The position numbers and the translations under genes are program-made. Source: CBDHFQ01 sp965262565 (GTDB lineage: Bacteria; Bacteroidota; Bacteroidia; J057). From it: a stretch of DNA of 64,000 nucleotides. Below are positions 10,181 to 17,652 of the stretch, one piece after another (the stretch's first letter is position 1; the number at the start of each line of letters is the position of its first letter). Location of the stretch: contig CBDHFQ010000038.1 of assembly GCA_965262565.1 (NCBI GenBank), positions 1-64,000 on the forward strand, given 5' to 3'. The notes below the pieces were generated by a model. That model was not told the DNA's origin and did not search any database. It was given only the letters and a program-made list of their open reading frames with translations.

Positions 10181-10999
10181 ATGAGACATGATACCAGTAG
10201 GCTATTCTGGGTGAGTTACTCAGACCTGATGACAGCCTTATTTATTATCGCATTGGCACTATTTGTATTGAGCTACCAAATGTTCAAGGTAAAAGCTTCC
10301 GATTTGATAAAAATGGAAGAAGAACTGCGCTTGAGGAGTCTGGAATTGGACGCACAAAGTCTGGCGGTAGAAGATCTGGAAAGAAAATTGAGCGAGAAAG
10401 AAATGTATGCCAGTACCCTCATTGAGCAATTGAATAATGAAAAAATGCGTCTTCTGGTTATGGAAGAAGAATATAAGAAGTTACAGGAAATTCAGAAAGC
10501 CATAGAAAATCTGGATCAACGCTATTTCATGTATCAACCTCAATATAAGCGCCACGTCCTCAGAAGACAGGTACAATTCGCGAAAGGCCAAAGCGACATT
10601 CAGACACAATATAAAGCCATGCTCCTACAGTCTGGAAGAGCATTGAAAAGAATGGTAGATCAATTGGAACCCGACGATAATATTAAATATCTCTTGGTCA
10701 TTGAAGGGATGGCTTCTAAAGATAATTACACCCGTAACTATGAATTGAGTTACGAAAGAGCCCTATCTTTGGTCCGATATTGGGAAGAAAATGGAATTTC
10801 ATTTGACGAAAATAGGGTGGAAGTGGTCATTGCAGGGAGTGGTGAAGCTGGCGTGGGACGCGACCGTATAAATGAGGAACAAAATCAGCGATTCCTACTT
10901 CAAATCATTCCTAAAATCGGTGAATTGAGAGGGATAGAATATCCTTCAGCTGATAGTATTAACACGGATAGCCTACAGTACCAACTTCAGCAAGAATAG
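10181..10999 (+). CDS. MotB/OmpA-type stator partner (ZorB-like)
   Basis: 272 residues. One N-terminal membrane helix (about 10-31) carries the SYSDLMTALF motif, in which Asp15 corresponds to the proton-binding Asp of MotB and ZorB. Residues 35-115 are a charged coiled coil, and residues 150-255 are an OmpA-like peptidoglycan-binding domain (VIEGMASKDN, then YELSYERALSLVRYW and a GSGEAGVG segment). It is translated with the preceding MotA-like gene (2-base gap). Together they should convert ion flow into rotation or pulling, anchored to the cell wall. No effector gene follows: a convergent hairpin and a TonB-like gene come next. Confidence 0.82.
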   Translation: MRHDTSRLFWVSYSDLMTALFIIALALFVLSYQMFKVKASDLIKMEEELRLRSLELDAQSLAVEDLERKLSEKEMYASTLIEQLNNEKMRLLVMEEEYKKLQEIQKAIENLDQRYFMYQPQYKRHVLRRQVQFAKGQSDIQTQYKAMLLQSGRALKRMVDQLEPDDNIKYLLVIEGMASKDNYTRNYELSYERALSLVRYWEENGISFDENRVEVVIAGSGEAGVGRDRINEEQNQRFLLQIIPKIGELRGIEYPSADSINTDSLQYQLQQE

Positions 11000-11058
11000 G
11001 GATTTATTTCCCACAGCCTTCAAAGATGGCAGGTAGTGTTTTCCTTCAGAAAGAAAAT

Positions 11059-11100
11059 TCCTCACGTCCAAACTTCAATGATATTTTTTGGATGTGAGGA
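11059..11100. terminator. Convergent hairpin terminator
   Basis: A 14-base inverted repeat (arms 11059-11072 and 11087-11100, one G-U type mismatch) with a 14-base loop. It sits between the converging ZorB-like gene and the TonB-like gene, so it probably stops transcription from both sides. The run of T inside the loop (11083-11089) is not in the usual place after the stem. Confidence 0.6.
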
Positions 11101-11152
11101 TATGATTACTGATTCCCCCAATATGTTACCCATCCACAAGATCAGCAGACCA

Positions 11153-11671
11153 TTAATTTAGTAGTTCAAACTTAAAAGGCACATTTACCCAAAATTTAAT
11201 CTCTTTCCCATCTTTTATTGCAGGTTCAAATGTAAGTGCTTCAATCTTATTAACTACTGCTTCTTCCAGTAAAGGATGAACGCTATTTAGTACATTGTGC
11301 TTTATATAGCTTCCCTCTTCATCTACCAAAATTCTCACAACCACATTGCCTTGAATACCTGCTTCTCTGGCTTGCTCTGGATATCCTATTTCCTTTTGAA
11401 TATCCCTTAAATTGATAGGTTCAGGTTCCTGATCCACAACAATAAATAAGTTAACATCAGGTTCAGCTTCATCATTGTCTACATTCTCATCCACATCAAG
11501 CTCGACCTCAATTTCCTCCTCAAATTCAATGATCTCATTTTTTTCCATTTCCTCGACCACTTCTTCTTGCGGTTCTCCAAATGAAAACAGATGAATAACG
11601 CCTGCATAGTTAAGTAAACCTACAAGGATAGCTAAGATCCCTAAAAAGATAAAAAATCGATTGGTCTTCAT
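11153..11671 (-). CDS. TonB-family energy transducer
   Basis: 172 residues: a membrane anchor (about 6-27), a strongly acidic linker (about 33-75, mostly Glu and Asp), then a TonB C-terminal domain starting at YPEQAREAGIQGNVVVRILV (98-117) and ending FEPAIKDGKEIKFWVNVPFKF. TonB proteins couple the inner-membrane proton motive force to outer-membrane receptors. The classical Pro/Lys-rich periplasmic spacer is replaced by an acidic one, and the protein is short. No ExbB/ExbD gene is adjacent unless the MotA/MotB-like pair across the convergent terminator acts as the motor, which is speculation. Confidence 0.8.
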   Translation of the reverse strand: MKTNRFFIFLGILAILVGLLNYAGVIHLFSFGEPQEEVVEEMEKNEIIEFEEEIEVELDVDENVDNDEAEPDVNLFIVVDQEPEPINLRDIQKEIGYPEQAREAGIQGNVVVRILVDEEGSYIKHNVLNSVHPLLEEAVVNKIEALTFEPAIKDGKEIKFWVNVPFKFELLN

Positions 11672-11917
11672 ATCTTGAATAGTTATTTGAATGGATTATA
11701 CGCAAGCAACATAGAAAATCTAACGTTATACCAAATTGCGATATAAATAGGATTAAGCAGAGTAGTCTTAGTATAAATATATACAAAATTAGTCACTCTT
11801 TATCAAAGGTATTTCTACTTACTTATGATAAAAATGCTCTAAAAATCTCAATATGGAACCTTGCCTTTGTACTGATTTTTTATGAAAGGAGTCCGCTCAT
11901 CATTCTAATTCTAAATT

Positions 11918-12622
11918 CTATATAAATGCCTCCGTAAGTTGTTTTCGTTTCATGGCAGCTAATATAAAACTATCTATTAGTTGACTGCTTTCATTTCCTT
12001 CTAGGGAAAGCTGAGGTAAAAACAAACAGGCTGCATAAAATACATGATTGGCTAGTGACACACATTTAACACTATTTTCCTCATTCACTGCACAAACCTG
12101 GATTCCCGCTTCTTTCAGATGAGGTAATTTAAAAGGAGTGATTTCGAAGGTACAGTGGGTTGTTTCGTTGATGGGGGAGGAAGTTTGTGTATACCAATGA
12201 GTAGCCACTGAGTTTGATAAAATGCGAAGAGAAACGGTACGATAATTTGTACTACAAAAAGGAATGGGGGAAATATATGACCGATAATCCTCCTCTTTCA
12301 ATACATTTTTAGCCAACTCCCACACCATTAACTTAAATCCTGAACAGGTTCCCAACAAGGGAATCTGTTGCTCTCTCGCAAATCTAATTCCTTCTATAGC
12401 TCCCTCCTCATTTTTATAGGGCCCAGAACCGGCCCATATCGCGTGAAATGATTGCCGCTGCTCCAAGGTCAGTTCTGAAAATCTTCCTGAGGGTACCCAT
12501 TCAAAAGTAATCGGCAGCTGTAAATGAGCTGCCGATTGAACCAACGCAGGTTCAGCACTTTTATGAGGTAAATACGATGGAAGTTTATCTCCTAACAAAC
12601 AAATATGTACGTTGGAACTCAT
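11918..12622 (-). CDS. Class I glutamine amidotransferase-like protein (CTP synthase C-terminal-related)
   Basis: 234 residues resembling the glutaminase half of CTP synthase, without the synthetase half. The nucleophile elbow is GTCSGFK with Cys93. The end has ANHVFYAACLFLPQLS, which fits the family of CTP synthase C-terminal-related proteins in which this stretch replaces the usual HPE motif. The ammonia acceptor or true reaction is unknown. Its ATG overlaps the stop of the ArsI-like gene by 4 bases (ATGA at 12619-12622), so the two are translationally coupled. I cannot tell whether it is a real glutaminase. Confidence 0.7.
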   Translation of the reverse strand: MSSNVHICLLGDKLPSYLPHKSAEPALVQSAAHLQLPITFEWVPSGRFSELTLEQRQSFHAIWAGSGPYKNEEGAIEGIRFAREQQIPLLGTCSGFKLMVWELAKNVLKEEDYRSYISPIPFCSTNYRTVSLRILSNSVATHWYTQTSSPINETTHCTFEITPFKLPHLKEAGIQVCAVNEENSVKCVSLANHVFYAACLFLPQLSLEGNESSQLIDSFILAAMKRKQLTEAFI

Positions 12623-13089
12623 ATAACCATTTCGGATTCTGTAGAGGACGTTTCTTGTTTTTCCGAATCACAACCACTTGGTGCGCAACAATCAGATGCT
12701 TGTGCTTCTGCATAATAGGTAGCGCTCTCTCCATAAGTGTAAAAAGCTTCCCACTCTACACCTTGAGGATCTTTAATCCATGATTTTTCCGATTGTGAAT
12801 AACAACACACTGTATGTCCTTCTTCTCTCACTTCAGCTTTTGCTTTCTCTATATTTCCATAAATTTCTTGGAGTTCATTTTCCGTTTCTGCCTGAATACC
12901 CAGATGTTCGACGCCCGCTTGAGATGGATCTTTGACAAGAGAAATAGCAAAATTCACTTTAGGATCTTCGCACATCCACTTGGCATAATCTTCTTTTACT
13001 ACTGTAGCAGGCATTCCAAATAAGGCGTTATAAAATTCAATGGATTCCTGAATATTGGCTACTTTTAAACTTATGTGTAGTCTTTTCAT
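12619..13089 (-). CDS. arsI: ArsI/CadI-type vicinal oxygen chelate (glyoxalase-fold) protein
   Basis: 156 residues from the ATG at 13089 (MKRLHISLKV, the usual family start; an ATG three codons upstream is an alternative). One VOC domain with likely metal ligands His5, His62 and Glu114, and a vicinal Cys95-Cys96 pair in TVCCYSQSEKSW. ArsI enzymes cleave the C-As bond of trivalent organoarsenicals with Fe(II) and O2; the Cys pair binds arsenic. A Cys-rich tail (DCCAPSGC, 133-140) could hold thiophilic metals. No arsR, arsB or arsC is nearby. It forms an operon with the amidotransferase-like gene and is divergent from a membrane LuxR regulator. Confidence 0.78.
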   Translation of the reverse strand: MKRLHISLKVANIQESIEFYNALFGMPATVVKEDYAKWMCEDPKVNFAISLVKDPSQAGVEHLGIQAETENELQEIYGNIEKAKAEVREEGHTVCCYSQSEKSWIKDPQGVEWEAFYTYGESATYYAEAQASDCCAPSGCDSEKQETSSTESEMVI

Positions 13090-13153
13090 ATCTAACATTA
13101 TTAATGTTGCTTTATCTAATAGACGAAACTGTTCATAAAAGACGAAGGAAAAG

Positions 13154-13591
13154 GTGAAAAAAATTATTTTCATATATGCATCTCTCCTTGCAGCTTCTAT
13201 GTTTCTCCTGAAATTTATAGAGGGTCAATTTACTATACAACAAATAAGTCTAGAGTTTTATGTAGGTGTAGTTGCCATTCTTTGCCTCTCGTTAGGAAGT
13301 TGGATGGGTTATCAATGGAATCAGAAAAACAAATTATCCGAAACTCATAAGGAAGAGGTCTCTCCTTACGACCAATGGGAACAATTAGGAATCAGTCCCC
13401 GAGAAGAGGAAGTACTGGATCTTATTATAAAAGGATATGCAAACCAGGAAATAGCGGATCAATTACATATCTCTATCAATACCGTAAAAACACATGTTTC
13501 CAGTTTACTCAGCAAGTTTGACGTACGGAGGCGCACACAGTTAATTGCCAAAGTAAAAAAGGATCAGACCATTTTTCAGGAACAGCCATAG
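13154..13591 (+). CDS. Membrane-anchored LuxR-type transcriptional regulator
   Basis: 145 residues from a GTG start preceded by AAGGAAAAG. Two hydrophobic helices (about 4-20 and 33-53) are followed by a LuxR/GerE helix-turn-helix (about 78-137: LGISPREEEVLDLIIKGYANQ, NTVKTHVSSLLSKF). There is no receiver domain, so the DNA-binding domain hangs on the cytoplasmic side of a small membrane anchor. It is divergent from the arsI-like operon with only 64 bases between start codons, so regulation of that operon is a reasonable guess. The related pattern is common among Bacteroidota regulators of unknown signal. Confidence 0.78.
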   Translation: MKKIIFIYASLLAASMFLLKFIEGQFTIQQISLEFYVGVVAILCLSLGSWMGYQWNQKNKLSETHKEEVSPYDQWEQLGISPREEEVLDLIIKGYANQEIADQLHISINTVKTHVSSLLSKFDVRRRTQLIAKVKKDQTIFQEQP

Positions 13592-13695
13592 GTAGTTCTT
13601 TTTCTTAGAAATAACGTTAAGGCCGAATTGACATCCCTCTCATAACCATCTACCACATAGATTTCCTGCCAAAAAGTAACAAATCATCCTAAAGT

Positions 13696-13740
13696 ATGAG
13701 AAAATTATTGGCTTTGTTTACCACATTGGCCCAAGAATAA
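13696..13740 (+). other. Possible 14-codon leader peptide
   Basis: An ATG-initiated 14-codon frame (MRKLLALFTTLAQE, stop TAA) ends 13 bases before the DUF4199 gene. It may be chance: there is no terminator/antiterminator structure that I can see, and no run of one amino acid typical of attenuators. Confidence 0.2.
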
Positions 13741-13753
13741 ATTAGCTAATATT

Positions 13754-14275
13754 ATGACAAAGTATTCATTAAAGTACGGATTAATTGGAGGGATCATTGT
13801 TGCTGTCTTTATGTTGGTCAATCATTCCATGCTCGATCCTGAGCAAGAATCAAGTTATACATATGCTGAGTGGCTGGGATATGCAGGAATGGTCATTGCT
13901 CTATCTACTATATTTTTCGGAGTGAAATTATATCGAGATCAGGAACTGGATGGATTTATTTCCTGGGGTCATGCTTTTTTAACCGGCTTATCTATAGCTG
14001 TAGTTGCTTCCGCTTTGTACGTTGTCAGTTGGCTACTTTATTCTTCTTTCCTATTTCCTGATTTTATGGATCAATATTTCGAGTATAGTGTTGAACGGGT
14101 AAAACAAAGTGGAGAAGATTCCGCAGAAATCGAGAAGCGAATCAAAGAGATGATGCAATTTAGGGAATCATATGAACGCCCTATGGTGAAAATAGGAATT
14201 ACTTTTTTGGAGATATTTCCTGTAGGATTAATAGTTAGTATCATTAGTGCATTAATCCTTAGAAAAAGCAGATAG
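13754..14275 (+). CDS. DUF4199 family membrane protein
   Basis: 173 residues with four predicted membrane helices (about 8-24, 43-60, 75-102 and 148-168). The pattern (KYGLIGGI at the start, GFISWGHAFLTGLSIAV in the third helix, a charged loop and a final helix) matches DUF4199, a Bacteroidota family of unknown function. The central soluble segment is helical and charged (VERVKQSGEDSAEIEKRIKEM). It ends 2 bases before the convergent DUF2461 gene. Confidence 0.75.
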   Translation: MTKYSLKYGLIGGIIVAVFMLVNHSMLDPEQESSYTYAEWLGYAGMVIALSTIFFGVKLYRDQELDGFISWGHAFLTGLSIAVVASALYVVSWLLYSSFLFPDFMDQYFEYSVERVKQSGEDSAEIEKRIKEMMQFRESYERPMVKIGITFLEIFPVGLIVSIISALILRKSR

Positions 14276-14277
14276 GT

Positions 14278-14988
14278 TTAAATTTCTGTACTTTCTGAGA
14301 GGTGTTTAAGAGGAATTCCATTTGCATCCGTAGTAAGTACTTCGCTCATAAAATCAAAAAAGGGGCGCATAGCTTTGTAGGTTTCTACTACCTCAGATAA
14401 AAATTGATCTGAGGTTACCAATTGATCCTCGAAATTACGTCTGACGATAAATTGTTTGTGCCGGATAAAGGAAATATTAGGATGCTCTCTAGAAAATCCT
14501 TTAGGAGCAGTTTTCACCTTTTCTCCTTTTAATTCGCCAAACATTTTCAGGAAGGTAGGATCATCCACAATCTCTTGTAATGGTTGAGCATCTGCAGCAA
14601 GTTCTTGCCTGACTCGCAACAAATCCTCTTTATTCGGTCCCCAAAATCCTCCTCCAACAAAGGTATTTTCAGGTCGAATATGGAAGTAATATCCTCCTCT
14701 TAACCAGGGAGTATCACGCTTTAACCCTCCTCCCCAGTAACTTTTATAGGGCGACTTATCTTTGGAGAAGCGAATATCTCTATAGATTCTTTGGAGACTT
14801 TTTTTCCCAGTATAAGGAACGATCTGATCGTATTTACTCATTTCAGAGATTAGTGAGGAGGCAAATGCGATCATATTTTGATGAGCCTGTTCATACCAGG
14901 ATCTGTGTTCTTCAAACCACTCTCGGGTATTATTTGCCGCTAGACTTCTTAGAAAAGATAGGGTATCTTGAGAGATAACTGCCTCCAT
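14278..14988 (-). CDS. DUF2461 (TIGR02453) family protein
   Basis: 236 residues, cytoplasmic. Family hallmarks are the start (FLRSLAANNTREWFEEHRSWYEQA), the RIYRDIRFSKDKSPYKSYWGG block in the middle, and YYFHIRPENTFVGGGFW. This family is widespread and has no established biochemical role. Length is normal for the family. It is the last gene of a minus-strand block that begins with the ferredoxin at 19596. Confidence 0.85.
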   Translation of the reverse strand: MEAVISQDTLSFLRSLAANNTREWFEEHRSWYEQAHQNMIAFASSLISEMSKYDQIVPYTGKKSLQRIYRDIRFSKDKSPYKSYWGGGLKRDTPWLRGGYYFHIRPENTFVGGGFWGPNKEDLLRVRQELAADAQPLQEIVDDPTFLKMFGELKGEKVKTAPKGFSREHPNISFIRHKQFIVRRNFEDQLVTSDQFLSEVVETYKAMRPFFDFMSEVLTTDANGIPLKHLSESTEI

Positions 14989-15061
14989 GTGCTTACCTTG
15001 AATTTATAGAACCATTAAGCTAATAAGGAAGTATGATTAACTTCCGTACGGATGATCATGT

Positions 15062-15793
15062 TTAAAGGCTTAATTTTTTGAAGATACTTTCCGGTATGTT
15101 TCGAATGATCCACATAATATATCGCCACATCCAAAGAGTATATAGCACATTCTTCTTTTTAAGAGCGGCTTTATAAATATCATTGGCGACTTGTTCCGGT
15201 TTTGCTGTAATGGGGCCAGGTAAATCCAAACCGGCTGTCATGGCAGTATCTACAAAACCGGGCTTCACGGTAAGTACATGCACTCCCGATTTAGTTAAGC
15301 GATTTCGCAGTCCCGATAGATAGGCTGTAAATCCAGCTTTAGCACTACCGTATAGATAATTACTGCCTCTACCTCTTTCTCCCGCCACAGAACTTATTCC
15401 AATAACTGTTCCTTGCTTATTGGCCTCCATCTCATTCGCTACCGTATTCAATATAGAAACGGCTCCTGTGTAATTGACTTCAATAATTTGGTGAGACTCT
15501 TGCCATCGTTGTTGGGCAGAAGTTTGATCTCCTAAAAATCCAAATACACAACAAACGATGTCTGGCCCTGGATTCAGGGATTTATACAGAGATTCATGGG
15601 TTTCAAATTTCCGGGCATCAAATTCTAATAGTTGGACGTTTATTCCATATCTGATAGCCAGATCTTTACTATCAGGTTCTAGCCGAGATACTTGACGTGC
15701 AGCAAGATAGAGATTGTATCCTTCAGTGGCATACTTTCTGGCGAGTGCCAAAGCAATATCTGAGGTGGCACCTAAAATAAGAATATAAGACAT
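15062..15793 (-). CDS. Short-chain dehydrogenase/reductase
   Basis: 243 residues with a Rossmann fold. The N-terminal cofactor loop is GATSDIA (8-14), with Asn107 in NYTG and the catalytic Ser134/135, Tyr148 and Lys152 (YGSAK). The GATSDIA-type loop and the late PGFVDTAMT segment resemble reductases acting on polyprenyl-linked sugars such as the DprE2 group. This is suggestive because the next gene upstream, 15 bases away, is a DUF368/PopT-like polyprenyl-phosphate transporter. The C-terminal hydrophobic segment (TLWMWRYIMWIIRNIP) may lie on the membrane. Confidence 0.8.
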   Translation of the reverse strand: MSYILILGATSDIALALARKYATEGYNLYLAARQVSRLEPDSKDLAIRYGINVQLLEFDARKFETHESLYKSLNPGPDIVCCVFGFLGDQTSAQQRWQESHQIIEVNYTGAVSILNTVANEMEANKQGTVIGISSVAGERGRGSNYLYGSAKAGFTAYLSGLRNRLTKSGVHVLTVKPGFVDTAMTAGLDLPGPITAKPEQVANDIYKAALKKKNVLYTLWMWRYIMWIIRNIPESIFKKLSL

Positions 15794-15808
15794 CTTAAGA
15801 TTAGTTTG

Positions 15809-16756
15809 TTAGGATTGTGTAGCCAGGGAATCTTGACGTGAAGTTGCTACCTCCATCACTAAAATGGTTAAGATTCCCAGTACGATAGCAGCAATAGCTA
15901 CCCAGGTGGTAGTTGAATTTAATTCGGGTAAGAACCATTCATACCCACTAACGATTTCTTTCCCTTTTTTAAGAATCGGATTTCCCTGTTCATTTGTTAG
16001 TAAAACTTCATTTTTCCATGGCCAGATGATTAGTAAAGATCCCAGGATGAATCCAGTCATCAAAGCGATGGTTTGATCGCGGTAATTCTTAAGTACCCAT
16101 CCTAAGAATTGGGAGAAAGCTACCAGACCTAGAATGCTTCCGATCGCTACAGGAATCAAAACGTTCAAATTTAACTCACTTACCGCATCCAGCATGATTA
16201 GCTTGTAGTTCCCCATAATGATCAGGACAAAGGAACCTGATAATCCTGGAAGGATCATGCTACATATAGCTACAACACCACAAATAAGTAAGTAGAAAAA
16301 GCTATCATTCTCAGTAGCCGGACTAACTAAAGCCAAACCTACAGCAATGATAAGACCTATAAGCAAAGAAATTATTTGAGCTGCCCCCCACTTTTCTATC
16401 GTCTTTCCTACTGAATAAATAGACATCAGGATCAACCCAAAGAAGTAAGCCATGATCCAGACTTCATAGGTGGGATCATCCATTAATATCTTAAATAATT
16501 TAGCAAGACTTACAATGCTTACTGCAATCCCCAGGAACAGAATAATTAAAAACGGACCATTAATATGCTTCATTAAGTCCCGGAACTTAAAAGAGGTCGC
16601 AAGTTTGATCGCTTGAATATCAAAAGATTTTAGAGAAAGGATAAGTTGCTCATAGATGCCTGTGATGAGCGCTATAGTTCCTCCTGAAACACCAGGTACT
16701 ACATTCGCTGCTCCCATCGCAAGACCTTTTAAAAAAAGTGTCAGGTAATGCTTCAT
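15809..16756 (-). CDS. DUF368 / PopT-type polyprenyl-phosphate transporter
   Basis: 315 residues with about nine hydrophobic helices. The start FLKGLAMGAANVVPGVSGGTIALI is the DUF368 signature, and the repeated motif MILPGLSGSFVLIIMGNY appears in the second half as expected for an inverted-repeat fold. Members of this family (PopT) return undecaprenyl phosphate across the inner membrane so that it can be reused for cell-wall and glycan synthesis. It lies upstream of an SDR gene with a 15-base gap, likely the same transcript. Confidence 0.82.
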   Translation of the reverse strand: MKHYLTLFLKGLAMGAANVVPGVSGGTIALITGIYEQLILSLKSFDIQAIKLATSFKFRDLMKHINGPFLIILFLGIAVSIVSLAKLFKILMDDPTYEVWIMAYFFGLILMSIYSVGKTIEKWGAAQIISLLIGLIIAVGLALVSPATENDSFFYLLICGVVAICSMILPGLSGSFVLIIMGNYKLIMLDAVSELNLNVLIPVAIGSILGLVAFSQFLGWVLKNYRDQTIALMTGFILGSLLIIWPWKNEVLLTNEQGNPILKKGKEIVSGYEWFLPELNSTTTWVAIAAIVLGILTILVMEVATSRQDSLATQS

Positions 16757-16948
16757 GAACTTAAATAAGTTTATCTCTCTTGAGATATTATTTTGAATGA
16801 CTGATATGTACCAACCTTCAAATTATTTGCAGGCGCTAAAATAGAAAAATAATGTCCAATCTTCGCACATATGAAATGAATGTGTGGAATAAGTTCCTGA
16901 ACGGATAGTATGTTGTTATGTAGCGCATGATTCCGGGTAGCAAAAAAT

Positions 16949-16978
16949 AAAACGCATCATGCGAATTTGATGCGTTTT
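16949..16978 (-). terminator. Rho-independent terminator of frr
   Basis: Perfect 11-base stem (arms 16949-16959 and 16968-16978) with an 8-base loop, 20 bases past the frr stop. On the minus strand it is followed by a T-rich tail (TTTTATTTTTTG). Confidence 0.85.
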
Positions 16979-16998
16979 ATTTGATATTTTTCTGTTTG

Positions 16999-17562
16999 CT
17001 ATACAGTCATAATTTCATCCTCTTTGACCTTGATAATTTTATCTATTTTTTTGCCGAAATCATCCATTAACTGTTGAACTTCCTTTTCAGCATCTTTTAC
17101 TTCATCCTCTGACACCCCTTCTTTTTGTAATTTTCTCAACTTATTATTCGCATCCTGTCTAATGGTGCGCATAGCAATTAATCCATTTTCTCCTTCTTCC
17201 TTTGCTTGTTTAACAAGTGTTTTTCTGCGCTCTTCATTTAATCGAGGGATAGGAACTCTAACCATATCTGAATCACTAGAAGGATTAAAGCCCAAATTAG
17301 CTTCAATAATGGCTTTTTCGATAATAGGAATCATGTGCTTCTCCCATGGTTTTACTACCAGGGTTTGGGAATCAGCAGAAGAGACATTCGCTACCTGACT
17401 AATAGGTGTAGGATTACCGTAATAGTCTACTTTTACCCCATCCAACATCACAGGGCTAGCTTTACCTGCACGAATTTTAACCAGTTGCGCTTCCACATGC
17501 TCCAGGGATTTGTTCATGTGTTCGCGCATATGCGCTAGAATAGATTGAATACTTTCGTCCAT
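16999..17562 (-). CDS. frr: Ribosome recycling factor
   Basis: 187 residues, the normal length. It aligns end to end with RRF: LVKIRAGKASPVMLDGVKVDYYG, then IPRLNEERRKTLVKQAKEEGE and a C-terminal VQQLMDDFGKKIDKIIKVKE helix. RRF releases ribosomes from mRNA after termination with EF-G. It lies 90 bases downstream of gatB and ends in a strong terminator. Confidence 0.97.
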   Translation of the reverse strand: MDESIQSILAHMREHMNKSLEHVEAQLVKIRAGKASPVMLDGVKVDYYGNPTPISQVANVSSADSQTLVVKPWEKHMIPIIEKAIIEANLGFNPSSDSDMVRVPIPRLNEERRKTLVKQAKEEGENGLIAMRTIRQDANNKLRKLQKEGVSEDEVKDAEKEVQQLMDDFGKKIDKIIKVKEDEIMTV

Positions 17563-17652
17563 AAGGATAAGATTAGTTTATGTCGACTTTATTTTCACAA
17601 TAATTATAATGAAGGTATACTATAGATACTATGATATGATGAAATATTCTAC

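Noticed and set aside
8850..10999. Complete Zorya anti-phage system
   Set aside because: Only ZorA/ZorB-like genes are present. The next genes are a convergent TonB-like gene and an amidotransferase, with no ZorC, ZorD or ZorE.
12577..13023. Plus-strand open frames opposite the ArsI-like gene
   Set aside because: Cys/Phe-rich low-complexity translations antisense to a clear VOC-domain gene.
13592..13753. Attenuator or riboswitch before the DUF4199 gene
   Set aside because: A 14-codon frame is present, but I see no competing hairpins or T run to support attenuation.
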